A DNA stretch of 64,000 nt. Origin: Prevotella denticola. Its GTDB lineage: Bacteria > Bacteroidota > Bacteroidia > Bacteroidales > Bacteroidaceae. A program made the position numbers and the translations under genes. This document shows, in pieces, positions 59,787-64,000 of the stretch. The stretch's first letter is position 1; each line of letters begins with the position of its first letter. The stretch spans positions 186,001-250,000 of the forward strand of contig NZ_UGTM01000002.1 in NCBI RefSeq assembly GCF_900454835.1, in the 5' to 3' direction. The notes below the pieces were generated by a model. It did no database searches. It was not told the DNA's origin and saw only the letters and a program-made list of their open reading frames with translations.

Positions 59787-60503
59787 ATGTTCTTAAATGC
59801 GCACGTCCTTTCTCTAAATTCCGGACCAGTAGATAATGGATGGGGATTATCATTTACACCGCACACTGATTCTTTCCTGTCAGTGTGCCGAGGGTAAACG
59901 CCAATGGTGTTGAAGGGTATACACCCATGGTGTCAAGGCTTAGTACGAATCACGTTAAGCATGATAATAATCGGACAGAAGTAGTCTGTTTTCTTGAAAG
60001 TAAACCTTCTGAATAAACATCATAATCCCCCGAAAAAGAGTCTGCCGCAGAAGAATATACTTTAGAATAAGACACAGTCCGGCATTCATCCACAGCAGGT
60101 GCGCTTGTGGTCAATCTGCTGTGAAATTATTTTCCTGTCACTGCCGTCACTCTGTAAATATATACAACATACTGATAAACAAAGCATTAATGAAGAATGT
60201 TAAAAGTGACAGCAAATGAGGAATAAACTTTTGCAGTAAACAGTCGGTAATTCTGTCCCCATTGTCAGCATCCTGCCACTCTAAACTTTAGAAGTTTTTT
60301 AATAAGTAGAATGAGGCTACCCCGACGAAGGAGCTACTGTCCCAAAATTCCACGTATAAGAACCTCGGCTGCTCGTTTTCAGCCGTCTGCGGACAGACAG
60401 GAGGCAGAGAGAAGAAGAGGAGGATCTGAGGGAGAGGATCAGTATCCGGCAAAACGCCCCTTAAGGGATGGTAAGCCGCCTTTGTGGTATCGTTTTTTTT
60501 TCG

Positions 60504-60511
60504 TAAATTTG
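60504..60511 (+). promoter_or_regulatory. Promoter of the TlpA-DUF6029-Omp28 operon
   Basis: TAAATTTG with TTG at 60482-60484 (19-base spacing); ATG at 60535. Good two-part Bacteroidetes promoter. Confidence 0.7.
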
Positions 60512-60534
60512 CAGCCGCATTATAACTAAACGAG

Positions 60535-61035
60535 ATGAAAAAGTTTTTTTTATCCCTGTGTTTATTGATAATCAGCTTTGCGGCCGGCGCACAGGAACGC
60601 CTGCCTGAAGTAATCCTCAAAGACATAGAAGGGAGAACTGTACAAACCGACACTATTTCTAATAACGGGAAGCCCCTTGTTATTGCTTTTTTTGCTACTT
60701 GGTGCAAGCCTTGTAATCGTGAACTCAAGAGTATTGACGAGCTTTACGATGACTGGCAGCGCGAAACAGGCGTGCGAATCGTAGCCGTATCCATCGACCA
60801 AGCACAGAATGTCAACAAGGTGAAGCCACTGGTCGACCAGAACGGATGGCGGTATGATGTACTGCTTGACCCTAACGGCGAGCTGCGTCGTGCGTTGGGC
60901 ATCCAGTCAGTACCCTACACTTTACTGCTTGACGGACAGGGGAATATCGTCTATAAGCACAACGGCTATACCGATGGTGCAGAAGCAGAGCTTTATGAAA
61001 AGGTGAAAGAAGTCGCCGGCAGACAGTCGCTATGA
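60535..61035 (+). CDS. TlpA-like periplasmic thiol-disulfide oxidoreductase
   Basis: 166 residues with signal peptide (1-~19, FAAGAQ). Thioredoxin fold with FFATWCKPCNRELKSIDELY; redox pair Cys57-Cys60, and a cis-Pro in IQSVPYTLLLDGQG. AhpC/TlpA type rather than DsbA. It keeps partner thiols reduced in the periplasm. ATGA overlap with the next gene shows operon membership; the Omp28 protein two genes downstream has its own CxxC and is a plausible client. Confidence 0.9.
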   Translation: MKKFFLSLCLLIISFAAGAQERLPEVILKDIEGRTVQTDTISNNGKPLVIAFFATWCKPCNRELKSIDELYDDWQRETGVRIVAVSIDQAQNVNKVKPLVDQNGWRYDVLLDPNGELRRALGIQSVPYTLLLDGQGNIVYKHNGYTDGAEAELYEKVKEVAGRQSL

Positions 61036-62663
61036 AAAGATATATACTGACAGGATTACTCGCAGCCACAGCCTTCATGCCGCTCTGCGCACAGGAGCCT
61101 TCTGACAGACTGCGGCTTTCCGGGAGTATTCAGAGCGATATTCTCCTGCCTGAAAAGGATGATAAAACGGGAGCTGAGACTCCTGACGGACGTTTCCTGA
61201 CGAATACTTATCTCGATCTGAAAGCCACAAGCCGTTATGTAGAGACCGGGGCAAGGCTGGAGTATCTGAAGCATCCGCTCCCCGGATACGAGAACGATTT
61301 TAAAGGTTGGGGCATTCCCTACGCTTACCTGAAAGGTCGTTATAAGAATGCGGAGCTGACCTTGGGCAGTTTTTACGAACAGTTCGGGTCGGGTTTCATT
61401 CTCCGTTCCTATGAAGAGCGCAGTCTCGGTATTGACAATTCCCTGCAGGGCGTGCGGTTAAGCTACCGCCCTGGGGCTGGTATCGCAATCAAGGCACTCA
61501 CCGGTCGTCAGCGTAGATATTGGAATCACAACAAAAGTTGGATGACAGGAGCTGATGTGGAATGGAGCATTGATGAGCTGTATAAGTCTCTCCGACAGCA
61601 TAACACCTATGTTACGCTGGGAGCCTCCTATGTCAATAAGTATGAGAAAGACGAGGTGATAATGACCGATCCGACTCACCGTCTGCACCTTCCTCTCTAT
61701 GTCAATGCCTTTGATGTGCGCCTCCGTGTGCAGCATCGTTCGTTTAATGTATTGGCAGAGATGGCAATGAAGACGCAGGATCCTTCTCACGACAATGGTT
61801 ACATCTATCGCAATGGCTATGTGGCAATGCTATCCGGTTCATACTCCAAACGTGGAATGAGCCTGCTCCTGCAAGCCAAGCGCAGTACGAATATGGCTTT
61901 CCGCAGCCGTAGAAGCATGGAAGGAAGCTCCTCCTTCATCAATCATCTGCCGCCATTCACGATGGAACATACCTATGCCTTGGCAACACTCTATCCCTAT
62001 GCCACACGTCCCGAGGGGGAGTGGGCTTACCAGGCGATGGCAGCCTATACCTTTCCGAAAGGTTCTATGATGGGCAGTAAGTATGGTACAACGGCAAAAG
62101 TGAACTTCTCCCATGTCCATTCTGTGCGCAGGAATGACACAGGTGGCAGTGGTACCGACGGCTACGGAAGTCCGTTCTGGGCGTGGGGAGCATCCACTTA
62201 TTATCAGGATATTGATGTACAGCTGGAAAAACGTCTCTGTAAAGATACAAAGCTCAACCTGATGTACATGAACCAGCGTTACAACCAGACCCTCCTCGAA
62301 GGACATGGCGGCATGTTGCGTTCGCATATCTTCGTGGCGGATGTGAAACAGAAGCTGGCTCCCAAGACAACCTTGCGTGTGGAGGGGCAGTACCTTTCCT
62401 CGAAAGATGGTGACAAGGACTGGGCGTTCGGGCTTGCGGAATTGTCGCTTGCACCGCATTGGATGCTCACAGTGAGCGACCTCTATAATGTGGGCAATAC
62501 TCATGTGCATTATTATCAGGGCTATGTAACTTACAGTGGTGGGGCACATCGTCTGCAACTGGGCTATGGTCGTACCCGCGCTGGGTTTAACTGTTCGGGT
62601 GGAGTATGTCGTTATATTCCTGCAACCAAAGGACTTACACTCTCTTATAATTATAACTTCTGA
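61032..62663 (+). CDS. DUF6029 family outer-membrane beta-barrel protein
   Basis: 543 residues, signal peptide (1-~20, MPLCAQEP). Long run of amphipathic strands (GRYKNAELTLGSFYEQFGSG, FNVLAEMAMKTQDPSHDNGY, MSLLLQAKRSTNMAFRSRRS and more) ending YNYNF with terminal Phe, as in outer-membrane barrels; the pattern YLDLKATSRYVETGARLEYL with FGSGFILRSYEERSLGIDN is what I associate with DUF6029. No plug domain. Probably an outer-membrane channel or assembly factor for the lipoproteins encoded with it. Function unknown. Codons are more A/T-ending than elsewhere in the window. Confidence 0.8.
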   Translation: MKRYILTGLLAATAFMPLCAQEPSDRLRLSGSIQSDILLPEKDDKTGAETPDGRFLTNTYLDLKATSRYVETGARLEYLKHPLPGYENDFKGWGIPYAYLKGRYKNAELTLGSFYEQFGSGFILRSYEERSLGIDNSLQGVRLSYRPGAGIAIKALTGRQRRYWNHNKSWMTGADVEWSIDELYKSLRQHNTYVTLGASYVNKYEKDEVIMTDPTHRLHLPLYVNAFDVRLRVQHRSFNVLAEMAMKTQDPSHDNGYIYRNGYVAMLSGSYSKRGMSLLLQAKRSTNMAFRSRRSMEGSSSFINHLPPFTMEHTYALATLYPYATRPEGEWAYQAMAAYTFPKGSMMGSKYGTTAKVNFSHVHSVRRNDTGGSGTDGYGSPFWAWGASTYYQDIDVQLEKRLCKDTKLNLMYMNQRYNQTLLEGHGGMLRSHIFVADVKQKLAPKTTLRVEGQYLSSKDGDKDWAFGLAELSLAPHWMLTVSDLYNVGNTHVHYYQGYVTYSGGAHRLQLGYGRTRAGFNCSGGVCRYIPATKGLTLSYNYNF

Positions 62664-62668
62664 TAGAA

Positions 62669-63457
62669 ATGAAAAGTTTATATATCTTTCTTCTGGCTGC
62701 AGTTGCCCTTCTAACAGGTTGCGATTCTGTTGCATCTGACGATCGGCTTATTGAAGTCCCGGCAGCTACTATTCAGCGCAATGTGCTGATTGAAGACTTC
62801 ACAGGGCAGCGTTGCATCTTCTGTCCTGCAGCTACTGAGGCTATTACACAGCTGCAGGCCCGCTATGGTGATGACAAGCTGATAGCCGTCGCCATCCATG
62901 CTGGTCCGCTCTCATTCAAGAGCATGTCTGGCTTTACAGGCTTGCGCACAGATGCGGGCGATGCCTATTATAAGCATTGGGCCGTACCGAACGTGCCGAA
63001 AGCCATTATCAATCGTCGGGGAGGAGTGCTCTCCAAGGATGCTTGGGCAGGTCGTGTGTATGATGAGTTTGCTCGGACGACAACGGTTGGTATAGACCTT
63101 AAATGTCAGTATGACGCTGACAAACGCCGTGTGGAGATAGAAACAGACCTGAAGACACTGGCGGAAGAAATGCAGGGAAGGCTGCAGCTCTGGCTGGTGG
63201 AGGACGGAGTCGTTGCGCCACAGCTATTCCCTGGGGATAAGTTGGACAAAGAGTACACGCATAATCATGTGTTCCGTGCTGCTATCAACGGGGAATGGGG
63301 TGCGGAGTTGACGCTCACTCCCAAGAATGTACAGAAGGAAAAGACCACTTACCCACTTCCTGATGGTATCGTGCCGGACAAAGCATGGGTGGTAGCATTC
63401 TTCTATAACGACAGCGGTGTGTTGCAGGTTGTCCGCCAAAAGATTTCCCTTTTATAA
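62669..63457 (+). CDS. Omp28-related outer-membrane lipoprotein
   Basis: 262 residues, lipobox LLTGC (Cys18). Omp28 core has a thioredoxin-like fold: NVLIEDFTGQRCIFCPAATEAITQLQ (in part) with CxxC at 49-52, YYKHWAVPNVPKAIINRRGGVL with the cis-Pro equivalent, then a beta-rich C-terminal part (VGIDLKCQYDADKRRVEIET, LQLWLVEDGVVAPQLF). The P. gingivalis relative is a surface antigen. It is five bases after the DUF6029 stop. Presumably a surface or periplasmic thiol protein maintained by the TlpA-like protein; not proven. Confidence 0.88.
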   Translation: MKSLYIFLLAAVALLTGCDSVASDDRLIEVPAATIQRNVLIEDFTGQRCIFCPAATEAITQLQARYGDDKLIAVAIHAGPLSFKSMSGFTGLRTDAGDAYYKHWAVPNVPKAIINRRGGVLSKDAWAGRVYDEFARTTTVGIDLKCQYDADKRRVEIETDLKTLAEEMQGRLQLWLVEDGVVAPQLFPGDKLDKEYTHNHVFRAAINGEWGAELTLTPKNVQKEKTTYPLPDGIVPDKAWVVAFFYNDSGVLQVVRQKISLL

Positions 63458-63500
63458 ACAGATTACAATTAATTAAAACATAAAATTTAAAAGACTTAAT

Positions 63501-64000
63501 ATGAAATTGCGATTACTGATGTTCTTTGGTCTGCTGACCAGTCTTTTTGTCAGTGTACAGGCACAGACAAGTTCTAACGAAGTAGCCTTTTTAGATGAGC
63601 AAGGCAGAGTTATCCCCAGCAACACAACGGTTGTTCTGAATAAGGTAGAAAAAACTTCTTTCCCTTTTGAGGAAAATAAAATCGCAGGAAAGGTGGCTAT
63701 CCAGAATCAGTCAGATAAGCCCCAGAATATAACTCTTCACTGTACGATTAACAATATTGATGAGGGAGATGTGAAGGTTTGTGCATTTAATAATTGTACT
63801 CTTGAGGAGGAGACGGGTACTTACGAGGTAGGCAGTAAGCTTTTCCCTATCGGTCTCGATAAGGAAATTGTTGACATAGAGCATTTTTATGGAGAAAGCG
63901 AAGTATGTACAGTTACCCTGAAGCTTACTACAAAAGAATCTGGTTCAGAGGAAGAGAAGGAAGGTCCGACGATTACCGTTAAGTTCGATACTAAGGCAAC
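63501..64000 (+). CDS. Secreted protein, 3' end outside the window
   Basis: The frame runs from ATG 63501 (MKLRLLMFFGLLTSLFVSVQAQ, signal peptide) through at least 166 residues without a stop. Strands such as GKVAIQNQSDKPQNITLHCTI and CTVTLKLTTKESGS with spaced Cys (HCTI, VCAFNNCTL, VCTVTL) suggest an immunoglobulin-like beta sandwich, like the adhesin-type repeats that follow Omp28 genes in other Bacteroidetes; a T9SS sorting domain may follow beyond base 64000. Fourth gene of the operon (43 bases after the omp28-like gene). Partial, function unknown. Confidence 0.8.
   Translation, partial: MKLRLLMFFGLLTSLFVSVQAQTSSNEVAFLDEQGRVIPSNTTVVLNKVEKTSFPFEENKIAGKVAIQNQSDKPQNITLHCTINNIDEGDVKVCAFNNCTLEEETGTYEVGSKLFPIGLDKEIVDIEHFYGESEVCTVTLKLTTKESGSEEEKEGPTITVKFDTKA

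Larger units (their letters stand above)
59655..60534. other. Long intergenic region with repeats and no supported gene
   Basis: 880 bases. It contains the hairpin at 59753-59786, two copies of a (C)CATGGTGTyrAAGG-like motif at 59902 and 59926 (period 24), an AT-rich central part, and a promoter for the next operon at 60504. Frames seen on either strand lack family resemblance. A relic of a lost gene is possible. Confidence 0.5.

Noticed and set aside
1..64000. tRNA, rRNA and known riboswitches
   Set aside because: I checked the gaps for cloverleaf ends (GGTTCGAATCC-type), T-box and common riboswitch cores and saw none; a covariance-model scan would be needed to be certain.

Overview
The window is a chromosomal segment from a Bacteroidales bacterium, most likely of the Prevotella group. 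The evidence is the Bacteroidetes promoter signature (a TAnnTTTG -7 element, seen in front of more than twenty genes), the scarcity of Shine-Dalgarno sites, and lineage-typical families: DUF4105, DUF4348, DUF4468, putative porin, HmuY, calycin-like, Omp28-related, GldB, DUF5689, DUF6029, TrpB2 and an RprX/RprY-type two-component pair. By eye the DNA is GC-rich for this group (not computed). There is no rRNA, no tRNA I can recognise, no CRISPR array, no prophage and no transposase.

Layout. 1-7.0 kb (mostly minus): 5' part of secA, a secreted orphan, a DUF4105 protein, an MBL-fold hydrolase, murB, a hexapeptide acetyltransferase and a DUF4348 lipoprotein. 7.1-18 kb: pheS, trmO, an OPT transporter, orphan trpB2, a sodium:solute symporter, type II pantothenate kinase, HU, a 29-residue basic protein and RNase G/E. 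18.7-24.8 kb: an RprX/RprY-like pair and the complete de novo NAD operon nadB-nadA-nadC. 25-33 kb: GH20 hexosaminidase, a secreted EEP-family enzyme, a small membrane protein, DUF4468, a porin. 33-42.4 kb: menA, HD protein, guanine deaminase, tadA, yraN, birA, pyrH, a DsbD-like transporter, udk and a DNA glycosylase. 42.5-50.5 kb: a secreted EEP-family enzyme divergent from a TonB-dependent receptor with two OB-fold lipoproteins, then rpmE2 and a lipoprotein NUC1 nuclease; I read this as a probable extracellular nucleic-acid or nucleotide acquisition region. 50.5-54.4 kb: gldB, a glycosyltransferase, mtaB and a tiny abundant-looking lipoprotein. 54.8-59.7 kb: a haem-acquisition operon (sorting-domain-like protein, calycin-like protein, HmuY, HmuR-like receptor, eight-helix His-containing membrane protein). 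60.5 kb to the end: an operon of a TlpA-like thioredoxin, a DUF6029 barrel, an Omp28 lipoprotein with CxxC and an unfinished secreted protein, more AT-rich in codon choice than the rest.

The most unusual features are in the gaps between genes. Five intergenic regions carry arrays of a degenerate ~22-bp repeat, four of them with an AAAGGTGC motif (or its complement) marking one end. There are separate tandem repeats at 1.3, 30.2 and 34.0 kb, and Pu/Py-rich mobile-looking elements at 4.0-4.4 kb, one of which appears to have displaced the start codon of the MBL gene. Several tRNA-modification genes have their -7 element almost touching the ATG, suggesting leaderless mRNAs. An intrinsic terminator on the minus strand at 28.9 kb has no gene in front of it and may end a small RNA.
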